64,000 nucleotides of DNA from CAYUNE01 sp964446115 (GCA_964446115.1 CAYUNE010000018.1:21660-85659); one strand, 5' to 3'. Counted from the stretch's first letter, positions 37,276 through 47,137 are shown. Translations and numbers: made by a program. The notes: generated from the sequence alone by a model not told the origin.

Positions 37276-38442
37276 TCAGTGTTGTTGAGCCTTTTCATGG
37301 GTTTCACCGCTTGCTTTTTCCCCATGGGCGGAGGCGGGCTTTTCAGCAGGGGCGGCTACCTTCTTCTCCGTGTTTGGATGCGATGGTGCGACAGCCGGGG
37401 TTTCCACCTTTTCCTTCTTGGTCTCAGCCCCTCCGTGCTCCTGCTTTTTCTCCTGACGACCCTTCGGGGGAGTCACCACCGCCTTGGCGGCAGGGGCCTT
37501 GACCCCATGGGAAACGGGAACGGCAGCTTCCACCTTCTCCGTCGTCTTTTTCACCTGCGGCTGCTTTTCGGGTTTTTCGACGACTTTTGCCAACTCCAGC
37601 GTTGTTTTGCGACGCTCTTCAACCAAACCCTTGAGCACCTTTTCCTTCTGCCGCAGTTCCCGGATCATCTTCTGCTGTTTTGCCAGCAATTCCTGAATCT
37701 TATCCATGGGCAGCAGGGCAGGAGCAGCCACAGCCGGACCAGCCATAACCGGTGACGATTTCTTTTTTGCCGGGCTCTGGTGGGCCTTGCCTTTCACCTC
37801 TTTCTTTTTAACGGCAGCTTTTGCCTTGGAAAGCTCCGCCTGGAGCTCTTCCTTGGTGCGCCGCAGGTTCTCCAGTTCCTGCCTGGTCTTGGCATCGATC
37901 TTCTTTACCGGCGGCACGGCAACGCCCTTCTTTACCGGTTTCGCCGCAGTCTGAACCTGCTGGGTATCGACATAAGTATATTTGATACCGTCACCGGTCG
38001 CAGCTTTTGCCGGTTTCCCGTGCTTCTGCGGAGCAACGGCGTGTGAGACCTCAGCCGTTTTTTCCTTAGCGGCCGGTTCCGCATGCTTGACCACAACGTC
38101 CTGATGCTTTGACTTTTCTGCATGAGAAGTTTCAGCTTTCTCTGCCTTTAGCTCCTTCTGTTCCTTCTTTTCAACAACCTCAAAATGACGTTCCACTGCC
38201 GGCTCATGCTTTTTGTCATCTGCGGCGACAATGGCTTCCGTCTGTTCATGTCCGCCTGTTGCCTGGTGCTCACCGGTATCGCCTGGTTTCCGCTTGTTTC
38301 CCAAGGATCCCAGGATGGCGCCGAAAATCAACACCGCAGCGATAGCGGCGACGATAAGCCCCTTTTTGGACATGTTGTCCCCGCTGAAGGCATTCTGCAG
38401 CTCTTCCTTGTTCAACTTCCCCTTGATCTCATCTAACTTCAT
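37276..38442 (-). CDS. Single-pass membrane protein with long charged coiled-coil region
   Basis: 388 residues from the ATG that follows a strong GGGAGGAAC; an upstream in-frame start at 38457 is less likely. A short cytoplasmic N-terminus (MKLDEIKGKLNKEELQ) and one span (KKGLIVAAIAAVLIFGAILGSL) are followed by a Lys/Ala/Glu/His-rich low-complexity tail containing two coiled-coil stretches near 185-215 and 245-285, and a Pro/Lys-rich end. It probably spans the periplasm, like TolA- or TonB-type linkers. It is unrecognised as a family. It is downstream of a repeat lipoprotein and a PBP1A on the same strand, which suggests an envelope role. Confidence 0.7.
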   Translation of the reverse strand: MKLDEIKGKLNKEELQNAFSGDNMSKKGLIVAAIAAVLIFGAILGSLGNKRKPGDTGEHQATGGHEQTEAIVAADDKKHEPAVERHFEVVEKKEQKELKAEKAETSHAEKSKHQDVVVKHAEPAAKEKTAEVSHAVAPQKHGKPAKAATGDGIKYTYVDTQQVQTAAKPVKKGVAVPPVKKIDAKTRQELENLRRTKEELQAELSKAKAAVKKKEVKGKAHQSPAKKKSSPVMAGPAVAAPALLPMDKIQELLAKQQKMIRELRQKEKVLKGLVEERRKTTLELAKVVEKPEKQPQVKKTTEKVEAAVPVSHGVKAPAAKAVVTPPKGRQEKKQEHGGAETKKEKVETPAVAPSHPNTEKKVAAPAEKPASAHGEKASGETHEKAQQH

Positions 38443-38541
38443 TGTTGTTCCTCCCAACTGGTTGTTTGTGCGATGATAAAAGTGTGACCATGATGGACCG
38501 CTCCCGGGTGGGCTTATGCGGTACCCCCTGTTTCAGAGTTG

Positions 38542-40353
38542 TCACTGCCCATCCCTGATAACCGGCGAATGCAACCTGATTGTCTCCTCCCCATTACCGA
38601 CAGTGGCATTGTCGTCGAGCATGGCGGGATCAATAAGCCTCATTTTCTCCTCAATGCGCCGCAGGTTGTTGGTCACCTTGGAAACCAGATCCGATTGTGG
38701 ATACTTGACCAGAATATCCTTGAGCAGCCGCCGCGATGCCTGCAGCAATTTTTTTCTGCTTTCAGGATCTTGGGTGCGATTGGCCCGAACAAAGAGTTCC
38801 GCCGCCCGTCGCCTGTCCTCCCGCGCGGCGAGATTGATCGCCTCGGTAATCCGTTCCTGCGCTTTTCCCTCCAGACTGGTTCCCTTGAGCTTCTGAAAGT
38901 ATTCGACGGCCTCGTCGTACCGACCCGCTTTCAGGTGGAGCATGGCATTATTCCAGTTGTCCTGCAGGTTCTGCTCCTTGAGAAAGATCTGGGTTTCCGC
39001 TTCGATTGCCTCGGCCGTGGTCACCTCGTCAACCCGGGTTTTCAGCATCTCCTGCTGTTCCTGCGGCAGGATGTCCGAAGGTAAAGATTCGAGTTTGACC
39101 AGGGCCTCCTGGAATTTTTTGGCATTGACCAGATCATCCACCTCGGTCAAAAAGGCGGAAAACCACTCTTTGGCCCGCACGCGGCTCTCCTTGGCAAGCC
39201 TTTCAACAACGGCGGCCACCTGGGAATAGGAAAATTCCTCCAGAAAACGATCCGCCTGTTCGGCCACCAGAAAACCGTCCCGATCGGGGTTGTAGGACAG
39301 ATAACTTTTCAGCAATGCACCATAGGCCTTCCGCTCCTTCACATTGGTCGCCCCTTCGGCGACCATGGTCAGTTGCCTCCGCGCCCAGTCGGTATCTTCG
39401 GCAAGATCGTCGTGGGTTGTAATCATCTTATCATACTGGTTGCGGGCGGCCGGATAATTTCCCAGTGCCAGTTGCAGGTCGCCGACCATCCGCATCAATC
39501 CGAACTCCCTTGCGGCGGCATCCCTGAAACGCTCATCCTGGAGAAGTTTTTCAAAGACGGCAAGGGCCTCTTTCTCATTTCGGGTGCGCAACAGGGCCTG
39601 GGCATAGTGAAAGGTTGCGGCAAAACCGGGAGGCCTACCGCTGCCGTCAACGGCGATCCCCTGATACAGCTCAATCACCTCACGGTACTTTGCCTGGGCC
39701 ATGAGTTCATCAATCCTTGCCTCGGTTTCTTCTAGCTCCACTATGTCAGGCGGCGGCGCAGCCTGTTGCTTTTGGGCAAAATCGGCGGGAATGCGGCTGC
39801 AGGGACCATCAACAAAAGCGATATCCTTCTTCTGCAGCTCGAAAAATGCCTGACTGGTCAACAGCCTGGCGGCGATGAGTTTTTCCCTTTTCAACAGCTG
39901 ATCATGAAAGGTGGAGTAGCCCGCCCGGATCTCGTTAAGCTTGTCCAGACAGGAGGTCAACTCCCGGTTCTGGTCCTCGCTCAACTGAAAATTACGGCTC
40001 TCTTCGATCAGTTGTTGCCAGGAGGCCAGTTTCCGGTCGTAGGTAAAGAGCCGGTCATTGATGAAGGTGAGGGTGGGCATCAGCAGATTTTCCCGCGGCA
40101 GAAGGGCTGGGGCGCCCTCATCAGCGGAAATCTCGCTTTCAACAATGGCTGATTTTTCAGCCCGCTCCACGGCGGCGGGTCTTTGCTCCTTAGGTGTCTT
40201 GGGTATCGGCCCGGCGGCTTTTTGCCTCTCCAGAGCGGCGGCTCGCTTTGCCCGAGCCACCTGAGGATCAGGAATTTTTCTTTTTGAACCGCATCCACTC
40301 AGAAGAACGAGACAGAGAACCAGGGAAAAAAAATGGAAAAGAAAGCGCGTCAT
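38542..40353 (-). CDS. Outer-membrane-type lipoprotein with tetratricopeptide-like helices
   Basis: 603 residues from the second in-frame ATG, which gives a proper lipoprotein signal (FSLVLCLVLLSGC, lipidated Cys21). A farther start at 40377 only adds eight residues. The mature protein is rich in helix pairs resembling TPRs (AKYREVIELYQGIAV, FHYAQALLRTRNEKEALAVFEKLLQDERF, GNYPAARNQYDKMI, AGRYDEAVEYFQKL). It is a likely scaffold for an envelope complex. It lies 167 bases after the PBP1A gene and about 100 bases before the coiled-coil membrane protein, all on the same strand. Confidence 0.8.
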   Translation of the reverse strand: MTRFLFHFFSLVLCLVLLSGCGSKRKIPDPQVARAKRAAALERQKAAGPIPKTPKEQRPAAVERAEKSAIVESEISADEGAPALLPRENLLMPTLTFINDRLFTYDRKLASWQQLIEESRNFQLSEDQNRELTSCLDKLNEIRAGYSTFHDQLLKREKLIAARLLTSQAFFELQKKDIAFVDGPCSRIPADFAQKQQAAPPPDIVELEETEARIDELMAQAKYREVIELYQGIAVDGSGRPPGFAATFHYAQALLRTRNEKEALAVFEKLLQDERFRDAAAREFGLMRMVGDLQLALGNYPAARNQYDKMITTHDDLAEDTDWARRQLTMVAEGATNVKERKAYGALLKSYLSYNPDRDGFLVAEQADRFLEEFSYSQVAAVVERLAKESRVRAKEWFSAFLTEVDDLVNAKKFQEALVKLESLPSDILPQEQQEMLKTRVDEVTTAEAIEAETQIFLKEQNLQDNWNNAMLHLKAGRYDEAVEYFQKLKGTSLEGKAQERITEAINLAAREDRRRAAELFVRANRTQDPESRKKLLQASRRLLKDILVKYPQSDLVSKVTNNLRRIEEKMRLIDPAMLDDNATVGNGEETIRLHSPVIRDGQ

Positions 40354-40544
40354 ATTTGCGGCCAGCGGTATAGGCAAATGGGATCAACCGGAAATCGTGT
40401 GATATTCCCGGATCTTCTAACGCAACACCTCCAACGGCGGGAACAGTTGCGATATTGTTATCATAAATAATTAATTTTATCAAAAATAAGATCAGCGGAC
40501 AACAGCTTTCTTTCCACCCTTAAGGAGAACGGAAACAGAGCGCA

Positions 40545-43500
40545 TCACCGGTGCCCTTCTTCCCCTTTCCAAAAGGGTCGGTACCACCTGGCCGGTTCAA
40601 AATTCTTTGCGGCGTTGATTTCACCGAATGTGAGTACCGTGGGGGCGTCATGATTGCCCGCGGTCTGCAAAACGACCTCTTCCCGGTCAGGACGTCCGCC
40701 ACTGCCCGGATCAACCCTGACAAAGAGCTGGTCTAGGGATTGACGCTCAATGGTCAGTCCGCCGAAGAGCAGATCAATGGTATCGATGCGGTCTCCAACG
40801 GCATCAAACTCATAAAGGGCATTGGCAATATCGGTCCAGGCAGGCAGGGCGCCCACCGCCCCGGAGATGCGGTTGGAGTTTCGTTTCATCTCGCGGTTGT
40901 CGTCAAAACCGACATATACCCCCACCGCGTAGCCGCTCTCCACCGAGAGACGGGAATCACCGTCCCGGGCCAGGGTGGGAATAAAACCGAGAAAGGCGGC
41001 ATTGGTGTAACGATTTGCGGTGCCGGTTTTTCCCATGATCGGCACCATGAGATCAAGGTCGGCCAGCTCCTTTTCCCGTTGTTCTTCACGGCTATGCAGG
41101 CGGACATGGGCGGCGGCATATTTTCCGGTACCATATCTGATCACATTTTGCAGGATATGCCCCACCGCATAGCGGGTTTGATCATCCACCACCCGGACGG
41201 GACGGCTTTTTTGTTCATAGATAACCTCGCCGTTGGGAAACTCGATCCTTTCGATGATCGCCAGTCCTTCCTCACCGTCATCGCCATCGCCGTCTCCATC
41301 GCTGTACCGGTAATGCCTCCCCGTCACCATGCTCTCGTACATCCTGGTACCCTCCATGAGACTGATCACATTGGCGCCCAGGGGAAAGGACAGCACCGGT
41401 TCCAGATTGCTTCTCACTCCCATTTCCCGGGCAAGTGCCATGAGGTAGCGCAATGACAGCATCACCCTGAAATCGGGCAGACTGATGAGGACATCCATGC
41501 TGTACGGCGGAGAGGCGGAAAGCCTTGCCAACTCCCGCTGGATCTGCTCTCTCACCAGACGCAGGGAAAAGGCGGAAAGGCGACCGTCGATGAGGATATC
41601 GTCCCAGAAACTCTGCCGTTCAAAACCGTCCACCGCCTCGAGCTCTCCAACAATATCATCGGAGGAAAGGGGATACCAGTCCGCACTTCTGTAGTTGCGG
41701 ACGGAAAACAGCAGTTTTCCTTTCCCGTCCCGGTAAAATCTCCCGGCGCAGCCACCCTCAGCTTGCAGAGGGCGGCGTCCGAAAAAGGGGCGCCAGGAAT
41801 CGGCCACCGTCCTTTCGATATTTTTGCGGCAGATGGCCAGGGCCGGCAGTGACTGCCGCAGTTCCAGGTAGTTGTCGGCGAGCAACCGTTGCCGGAGTTT
41901 GAGTTCCTGCCGTTCCTTCTCCTTGAGGTCTTTCCGGGTGAGTTCCTCCTCGATTTCCCGGCGGAAGAGATCGAAGTCAAGCCCGTATTGCAGCTCCTTA
42001 AGGCGCCTGTACTCATCCAGCCGGTCGGCAAAGAGAAAATCCGCTTCCAGATTGCGAATGGCGGCGAAAAAAGCGGCCCTTTCCAGGTTGCGGCGATTGA
42101 CTATGATGCCGAAACGATCCCGGATGCGTTGCCTGAAGGATGCCGGTGATTCGGTTCCATCCTGCCGCCGGCGCGGCGCCATATCGAGCCTGGCCGCCAT
42201 CTCCCGTAACTGAACAGGGGTAAGATGATCAGTGAGGTGGTAGAGCAACCAGACAGCGGCGACATTTTCCGAATGCACCCCGGCCCAGCTCATGGAAACC
42301 CGGTAATGGGGGGAGTGATGATCGGGACGCGGAAAGTAGGCCTGATTTTGAAAGACGAAGACATTTCTACGGTTAAGCAGGGCATCGGTGCTGTTCCATC
42401 CCAGTTGCAGAGCAGCGGTGAAAAGCAGCGGTTTGAAGGTCGATCCCAAGGGACGGCGGGCATCAACGGCCCGGTTGAAGAACCGGTTTGTCGCTCCGCC
42501 CACCATGGCCCGGATGGCACCCCGTTGCAGCACCAGGGCCGCCCCCTCGATCAGGGGAAAACGTTCCAGGTCAAAGATCGGCAACCCGTCTTCATCAAAC
42601 TCCCGAATCCCCACGTAAACGCGATCACCCTTCCGCAAACGGCCGACTAACGTGCCGATATCGCGATCCGTCGGCGTTGTCCACCTGCTCTTGTCATATT
42701 TCACCAGGGCATCGAGCAGGCGGTCAAAACCACGACGGTCGATCACCCCGGCCGGAATATCCTCATCGGGCACCACCCGGATCCGCGGCGTTGTTTTGTC
42801 CAGCCAGGCTATATCCGTAATGCGACCGAAGACAAAGGCCCCGCGCCGGGCAACCTTATCGCCGCGGTACTCAAGCTCGGCATATTCCCGCTGCACCTGT
42901 TCCCTGTCATAGCCGCGCAGCCGCACATCAAGGCGCGACAACTGCCGGCGCAGTGCGGTCACAGCCCTTTCCTGCACCTCTTTTTCGATACTGGTGATGA
43001 TGCGCACTCCGGAGGTGGAGACGTTGTTGATCCCATGCTCGGCCAGGGCCCTGACGATCTTCGGCGCGGCAAGGCCGTCCTTGACCAGATCCATAACGGT
43101 GTTGAGCGCATAGGTGGTTTTCCCGGGCCGAAAGGCGATTTCCCCATTGATCGCATCCAGATACTCCCCCTCGCTGATCATCGACAATCTCAACATATTG
43201 CCCAGGACATAATCGGTGCGTTCCCTGGCCCTCTTTTTGGCCCGCTCAACGGCTGCCGACGTCTTTTTGGTAAAGGGATTGTAAAAGTTCGGCCTTTTGA
43301 CACTGCCGGCGATAAAGGCGCATTCGATCAACTCCAGATCCTCGGGCTCCTTGTTGAAGTAGTAGTGGGCGGCAACACCGAGCCCATGACCGTTACCGCT
43401 GACGAAAAACTGATTGGCATAGAACTCGAGAATTTTTTCCTTGGAATAGTGATATTCAAGACGCAGGGCATAGAGCAGCTCCAGCAGCTTCGCCTTATAG

Positions 43501-43916
43501 GTGCGGGCTCTGGGGATAAAGAGGTTTTCGGCGGTCTGCTGGGTCAGGGTACTGCCGCCCTGAACAATACGCCCTGCCTTGAAATTGGCGATCATCGCCC
43601 GGATAATGGCGGGAATATCGATACCCAGATGATGAAAAAAGTTATGATCTTCAGCCGCCACAATGGCATCGACAAAATATTTCGGTATCCGGCTGTAGGG
43701 AATGTACTGACGATGCGCCTCATGAAAAAAAACGCCGATCTTGGTGCGGCCGTCACGGTAGAGGACCGGACTCTCCCGGCCCAGAATCTGTTCGATATGC
43801 GACTCTTCCAGTTCCGGGCCCGGATTGACCGCCACCAGATAATACAGATAGCCGCCGGCAGCCGCAACGAAGAGACCCACCAGCAAAAAAAAGAGGATGA
43901 ATATTTTTTTCAGCAT
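40545..43916 (-). CDS. Very large bifunctional penicillin-binding protein (PBP1A type)
   Basis: 1123 residues, longer than typical PBP1A (about 800-850). It has an N-terminal span, then a GT51 glycosyltransferase domain with VAAEDHNFFHHLGID (catalytic Glu), GGSTLTQQTAENLF and YANQFFVSGNGHGLGVAAHYYFNKE. The transpeptidase domain has SxxK (LGSTFKP), SxN (VHSEN) and KTG (MGKTGTANRYTNAAFLGF). About 200 extra residues between SxN and KTG include a charged helical stretch (FRREIEEELTRKDLKEKERQ), an insertion absent from standard enzymes. It polymerises and cross-links peptidoglycan. It is divergent from the lytic transglycosylase gene. Confidence 0.93.
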   Translation of the reverse strand: MLKKIFILFFLLVGLFVAAAGGYLYYLVAVNPGPELEESHIEQILGRESPVLYRDGRTKIGVFFHEAHRQYIPYSRIPKYFVDAIVAAEDHNFFHHLGIDIPAIIRAMIANFKAGRIVQGGSTLTQQTAENLFIPRARTYKAKLLELLYALRLEYHYSKEKILEFYANQFFVSGNGHGLGVAAHYYFNKEPEDLELIECAFIAGSVKRPNFYNPFTKKTSAAVERAKKRARERTDYVLGNMLRLSMISEGEYLDAINGEIAFRPGKTTYALNTVMDLVKDGLAAPKIVRALAEHGINNVSTSGVRIITSIEKEVQERAVTALRRQLSRLDVRLRGYDREQVQREYAELEYRGDKVARRGAFVFGRITDIAWLDKTTPRIRVVPDEDIPAGVIDRRGFDRLLDALVKYDKSRWTTPTDRDIGTLVGRLRKGDRVYVGIREFDEDGLPIFDLERFPLIEGAALVLQRGAIRAMVGGATNRFFNRAVDARRPLGSTFKPLLFTAALQLGWNSTDALLNRRNVFVFQNQAYFPRPDHHSPHYRVSMSWAGVHSENVAAVWLLYHLTDHLTPVQLREMAARLDMAPRRRQDGTESPASFRQRIRDRFGIIVNRRNLERAAFFAAIRNLEADFLFADRLDEYRRLKELQYGLDFDLFRREIEEELTRKDLKEKERQELKLRQRLLADNYLELRQSLPALAICRKNIERTVADSWRPFFGRRPLQAEGGCAGRFYRDGKGKLLFSVRNYRSADWYPLSSDDIVGELEAVDGFERQSFWDDILIDGRLSAFSLRLVREQIQRELARLSASPPYSMDVLISLPDFRVMLSLRYLMALAREMGVRSNLEPVLSFPLGANVISLMEGTRMYESMVTGRHYRYSDGDGDGDDGEEGLAIIERIEFPNGEVIYEQKSRPVRVVDDQTRYAVGHILQNVIRYGTGKYAAAHVRLHSREEQREKELADLDLMVPIMGKTGTANRYTNAAFLGFIPTLARDGDSRLSVESGYAVGVYVGFDDNREMKRNSNRISGAVGALPAWTDIANALYEFDAVGDRIDTIDLLFGGLTIERQSLDQLFVRVDPGSGGRPDREEVVLQTAGNHDAPTVLTFGEINAAKNFEPARWYRPFWKGEEGHR

Positions 43917-43936
43917 AAAGCCCTGTGCGGAGGTAA

Positions 43937-43965
43937 TTGACAGTCTATCTCTTTTCTTGTATTAA
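43937..43965 (+). promoter_or_regulatory. Candidate sigma-70 promoter in the PBP1A/lytic transglycosylase gap
   Basis: TTGACA (43937-43942), a 17-bp spacer, then TATTAA (43960-43965). Spacing is optimal and the -10 is fair. It points at the lytic transglycosylase gene but leaves a leader of about 320 nt. The rest of 43917-44291 shows no gene or named RNA. Confidence 0.4.
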
Positions 43966-44291
43966 GATTCAAAATCATCGGCAGGTTACGCCATCGTCCA
44001 TGCCGGCCCATGATCGCTGGAGCGGGCAACTCCGTCTTTGCCGAACCGCCGCTGCCTGCTTTGCGGACCCGGATGCACAGTCGGATTTGCAAAATACGGG
44101 CTACCTGTGACGAGTTTCCATACCCCGAGTACATACAGACAAAGGGGATCCGAAGCGGCGATGAGATACCATACCGTTATATCAAGACATCGGCAAAGCC
44201 GGAAAGGTCAATGCGAATAGCCTCTATTAATTCCGTTTTGCAGAATTCGCACCAGAAATAATCAAATTATTCCCGAATATATTCCGGTTAC

Positions 44292-46265
44292 ATGAATGTT
44301 ATTACATTTTTATTAAAGAGCAGGATGAAGAAAAATCATGGTGCTTCCGACGGCCGGAAGAAACGGCCGGCTGCCTGCAATATTTTCTTCTCTGCGCTTT
44401 TTCCCCTCGCCGTCCTCATCAGCCTTTCCGCCTGTGCTCCGGTATCCGTTCGCCCTCCGGAGGATAGGCGTCCATCCGTTGATCAGGAAGAGCAAAGCGG
44501 AATCAGCAGCGAAGAAACGGATTTTACGGCACTGCTTGAAGAAAACGACCCCGATGATCAGTGCGTTTCCGTGGAATCGGAACAGTTCCTGGAAGATGAA
44601 CTTGCCGCCCTTGAAAAAATAGGCCCCTGGCAAAGTCCGGAAGAGGTGGCGCCGCCGGCTACCCCTGGAGCAAAAAAGACCCCTTCCGCCGCAACCTCCG
44701 GCTTTCCACTCACCATCAACAGGCATGTTTCTTTTTATATCAAGCAGTTTCAGACGACCCAGAAGCGCTATTTTTCCCGCAGTATGGAACGCTCCGGCCG
44801 CTACCTGCCCATGATCCGCCGGGAACTGAAGGCGGCGGGCCTGCCTGAAGAACTCGCCTATCTGGCCTTTGTGGAGAGCGGTTTTATGCCCACGGCCTAT
44901 TCCCGTGCCGGAGCCATGGGCCTCTGGCAGTTCATGAAACCCACCGGCAAAAAATTCGGCCTGCGCATCGACCGCTGGGTCGATGAACGACGCGACCCGG
45001 AAAAGGCCACCCGGGCGGCTGTTCGCTACCTTGCCGATCTCTATGAACGGTTTGGCTCATGGCCCCTGGCCGTTGCCGGGTATAACGCCGGTGAGGGAAA
45101 GATTGCCGCGGCCATCCATAAATTCAGGACCCGAAACTTCTGGAAACTTGCCAATCACCGCTACCTCAAGCTTGAGACCAAACGATATGTTCCCAAACTG
45201 ATCGCCGCTATCCTCATTGCCAAGAACCCGAAAAAATATGGATTTTCCAACATACGGCCCGCCGCTCCCCTGCGCTACGACGAGCAGGGGGTCCCGGCCG
45301 GGGTGCCGTTATCGGACGTGGCGGCGTTGTGTAAAACCGATGTTCGCCACCTGCGGGAACTTAATCCGGAATTACGGACAAATTATATCCCGTCAAACCA
45401 GGGTACCTATCAGCTGAGACTCCCCAAAGGGACCGGAAAACGGCTGGCGGCAAATCTGGCCGCCCTGCATCCCCGCCAGGAAATCGCCTTCAAAACCCAT
45501 ATCGTCAAAAAAGGCGAAAATCTGACCCGGATCTGCCGCCTCTACAACCTGGACAAGATCAGCCTGCTGAAGGCCAACAATCTCCATACAGGCAGGCTGC
45601 GGGCCGGGCAGCGGCTCCGTATCCCATATCGCCGCTCAGTCGGTTCCGGGATGCTGCTGACCGCAAAAACCAGAAAGCGGATTCCAAAGACCGGCGGGAC
45701 CGCTACAGGGAAGAAGTTGACGCACATCGTCAAAAAAGGGGAAACCCTTTCCCATATCGCCTGGAGATACAAGATCTCAACCCGGGAAATTATGGCTTTA
45801 AACAACCTGAAAAGTCCGCGTCACATCCGGGCCGGTCAGCGGCTTCTCCTCCGCGACAAAGGCAACGTCTCCACTTTTCAGATCCCTGCAGGCACACGGG
45901 AAAAATCCAGCCGCAGCACCGCCGGCACCACGCAAAAACGACAGATTTACAAGGTGGTGGCCGGAGATTCCCTCTGGTCCATCGCCCAGGGATTCGGGGT
46001 ATCGACCGCCGACCTGAGGGCCTGGAACGATCTTAAGGACGACAGGCTGCATCCGGGGATGAAGCTCATCGTCGCCGGAGACAGGGCCACGGGACGTTCC
46101 CATTCCTCTCCTGCGAAAAACAGGTATTACCGGGTGCGCAGCGGTGATTCGATCTGGACCATTGCCCGCCGCTTTCAGGTGTCCACCAGTGACCTGCGAC
46201 ACTGGAACAACCTCAAGTCCAATATTATCCGTCCGGGCACCCGCCTCATCATCCGCGGAGTCTGA
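44292..46265 (+). CDS. mltD: MltD-like lipoprotein lytic transglycosylase with four LysM domains
   Basis: 657 residues. A lipoprotein signal (VLISLSAC, Cys48) is preceded by an unusually long N-terminus; an ATG at 44325 would shorten it by 11 residues. The SLT domain has the catalytic Glu195 in FVESGFMPTAYSRAGAMGLWQFM and ends AVAGYNAGEGKI. Four LysM repeats follow (for example HIVKKGENLTRICRLYNL, HIVKKGETLSHIAWRYKI, YKVVAGDSLWSIAQGF, YRVRSGDSIWTIARRF), which bind GlcNAc chains; E. coli MltD has two. It cleaves glycan strands, counterpart to the divergently encoded PBP1A. Confidence 0.9.
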   Translation: MNVITFLLKSRMKKNHGASDGRKKRPAACNIFFSALFPLAVLISLSACAPVSVRPPEDRRPSVDQEEQSGISSEETDFTALLEENDPDDQCVSVESEQFLEDELAALEKIGPWQSPEEVAPPATPGAKKTPSAATSGFPLTINRHVSFYIKQFQTTQKRYFSRSMERSGRYLPMIRRELKAAGLPEELAYLAFVESGFMPTAYSRAGAMGLWQFMKPTGKKFGLRIDRWVDERRDPEKATRAAVRYLADLYERFGSWPLAVAGYNAGEGKIAAAIHKFRTRNFWKLANHRYLKLETKRYVPKLIAAILIAKNPKKYGFSNIRPAAPLRYDEQGVPAGVPLSDVAALCKTDVRHLRELNPELRTNYIPSNQGTYQLRLPKGTGKRLAANLAALHPRQEIAFKTHIVKKGENLTRICRLYNLDKISLLKANNLHTGRLRAGQRLRIPYRRSVGSGMLLTAKTRKRIPKTGGTATGKKLTHIVKKGETLSHIAWRYKISTREIMALNNLKSPRHIRAGQRLLLRDKGNVSTFQIPAGTREKSSRSTAGTTQKRQIYKVVAGDSLWSIAQGFGVSTADLRAWNDLKDDRLHPGMKLIVAGDRATGRSHSSPAKNRYYRVRSGDSIWTIARRFQVSTSDLRHWNNLKSNIIRPGTRLIIRGV

Positions 46266-46394
46266 TCTTGCCGTGGGCGCCGCAGCCCGGATCCAGCCAA
46301 GCGATTACAGCCGGGGACATGATGGTGCCGGGTTGCGAATCCGGAACGGGGTTACAGGCACCCTGCCGGTCACAGACGCACCCTTTATATTAAT

Positions 46395-46424
46395 TTGCCA
46401 TTTAATTTACATGTGTTATATACT
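46395..46424 (+). promoter_or_regulatory. Sigma-70 promoter of the helix-hairpin-helix gene
   Basis: TTGCCA (46395-46400), an 18-bp AT-rich spacer, and TATACT (46419-46424) give a good -35/-10 pair in an otherwise GC-rich region, about 100 bases before the start codon. Confidence 0.6.
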
Positions 46425-46523
46425 AACACCAATGAACTCGTCCAGCTCTGGTCCGCCCTTGCCGGGCCGTTGCGGCGTGGACGACGCACCAGCTTAACTC
46501 GACTGCAGAGGAGGACAAAGACC

Positions 46524-46955
46524 ATGACCCTACAAAGAGTAGCCGCTCTGGTAACAGCAATCTGTGTCTGCCTGTTTTTCACCATGACGGGACCGGTTCT
46601 CGCCAAATCAACAGCGGACAAGAAAAGCACGACAACCTCAAAAAAGACAAAAAGCAGCACATCAAAGTCAAAATCCAAATCCAGCAGCAAAAAGTCGGCT
46701 TCCAAGAAAAAGTCCACCAAAAAGAGCAGCTCCGCCGCCAAATCCGCTGCAAAAAAATTCACCGGCAAGGTCAATATGAACAAGGCCACGGCCGAGGAAC
46801 TGATGCAGCTTCCCGGTATAGGCCCGGTCAAGGCAAAAAGCATCATTAAGTACAGAAAGAAACACGGCTCCTTCAAAAAGGCCGAAGACCTGCTTCAGGT
46901 TGAGGGTATCGGTGAGGAAACAGTCAAGAAGTTGAAGAGCAACATGCGATTCTAA
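46524..46955 (+). CDS. Secreted ComEA-like helix-hairpin-helix DNA-binding protein
   Basis: 143 residues. The ATG follows GAGGAGG; a longer frame from 46395 has no ribosome site and starts inside the promoter. A signal peptide (cleavage near VLA-KST) is followed by about 55 residues almost entirely Lys, Ser and Ala, then a tandem HhH domain (KVNMNKATAEELMQLPGIG, then LLQVEGIGEETVKKL) as in ComEA/PF12836. It is probably a periplasmic or surface DNA-binding protein, for DNA uptake or extracellular DNA binding. The basic linker resembles histone-H1-like tails. It is monocistronic with its own terminator. Confidence 0.8.
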   Translation: MTLQRVAALVTAICVCLFFTMTGPVLAKSTADKKSTTTSKKTKSSTSKSKSKSSSKKSASKKKSTKKSSSAAKSAAKKFTGKVNMNKATAEELMQLPGIGPVKAKSIIKYRKKHGSFKKAEDLLQVEGIGEETVKKLKSNMRF

Positions 46956-46974
46956 AGCGATTGTCGATCCGTCA

Positions 46975-47006
46975 AGCCTCCTGCCCGCGGCAGGGGGCTT
47001 TTTTTC
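46975..47006 (+). terminator. Rho-independent terminator after the ComEA-like gene
   Basis: An 11-bp stem, AGCCTCCTGCC / GGCAGGGGGCT with one G-U pair and a 3-nt loop, is followed by seven Ts. It begins 20 bases after the stop codon. Confidence 0.9.
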
Positions 47007-47099
47007 TTCCCCCCGCCTCCGCCGTTGCTGCCGTAACCACACCTTCGAAAGCGGATTCAACCTTCTCCGCTTCAGAGAATGGTTGAATTTTCCCCGGAA

Positions 47100-47116
47100 G
47101 GCAATATTATATTGCC
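47100..47116. promoter_or_regulatory. Palindrome adjoining the sigma-54 promoter
   Basis: GGCAATATTATATTGCC is a perfect inverted repeat (8+1+8) ending five bases before the -24/-12 element. An ATTCAACC...GGTTGAAT inverted repeat lies at 47055-47088. Either could be a regulator or IHF-type site. Confidence 0.4.
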
Positions 47117-47120
47117 ATTC

Positions 47121-47137
47121 CTGGTCCACATGTTGCA
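47121..47137 (+). promoter_or_regulatory. Sigma-54 (-24/-12) promoter of the two-component operon
   Basis: CTGGTCCACATGTTGCA has GG (47123-47124) and GC (47135-47136) with the strict 10-base spacing and a perfect TTGCA -12 half. The predicted transcript begins near 47148, about 48 bases before the kinase start. Because the operon itself encodes a sigma-54 activator, autoregulation is plausible. Confidence 0.6.
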
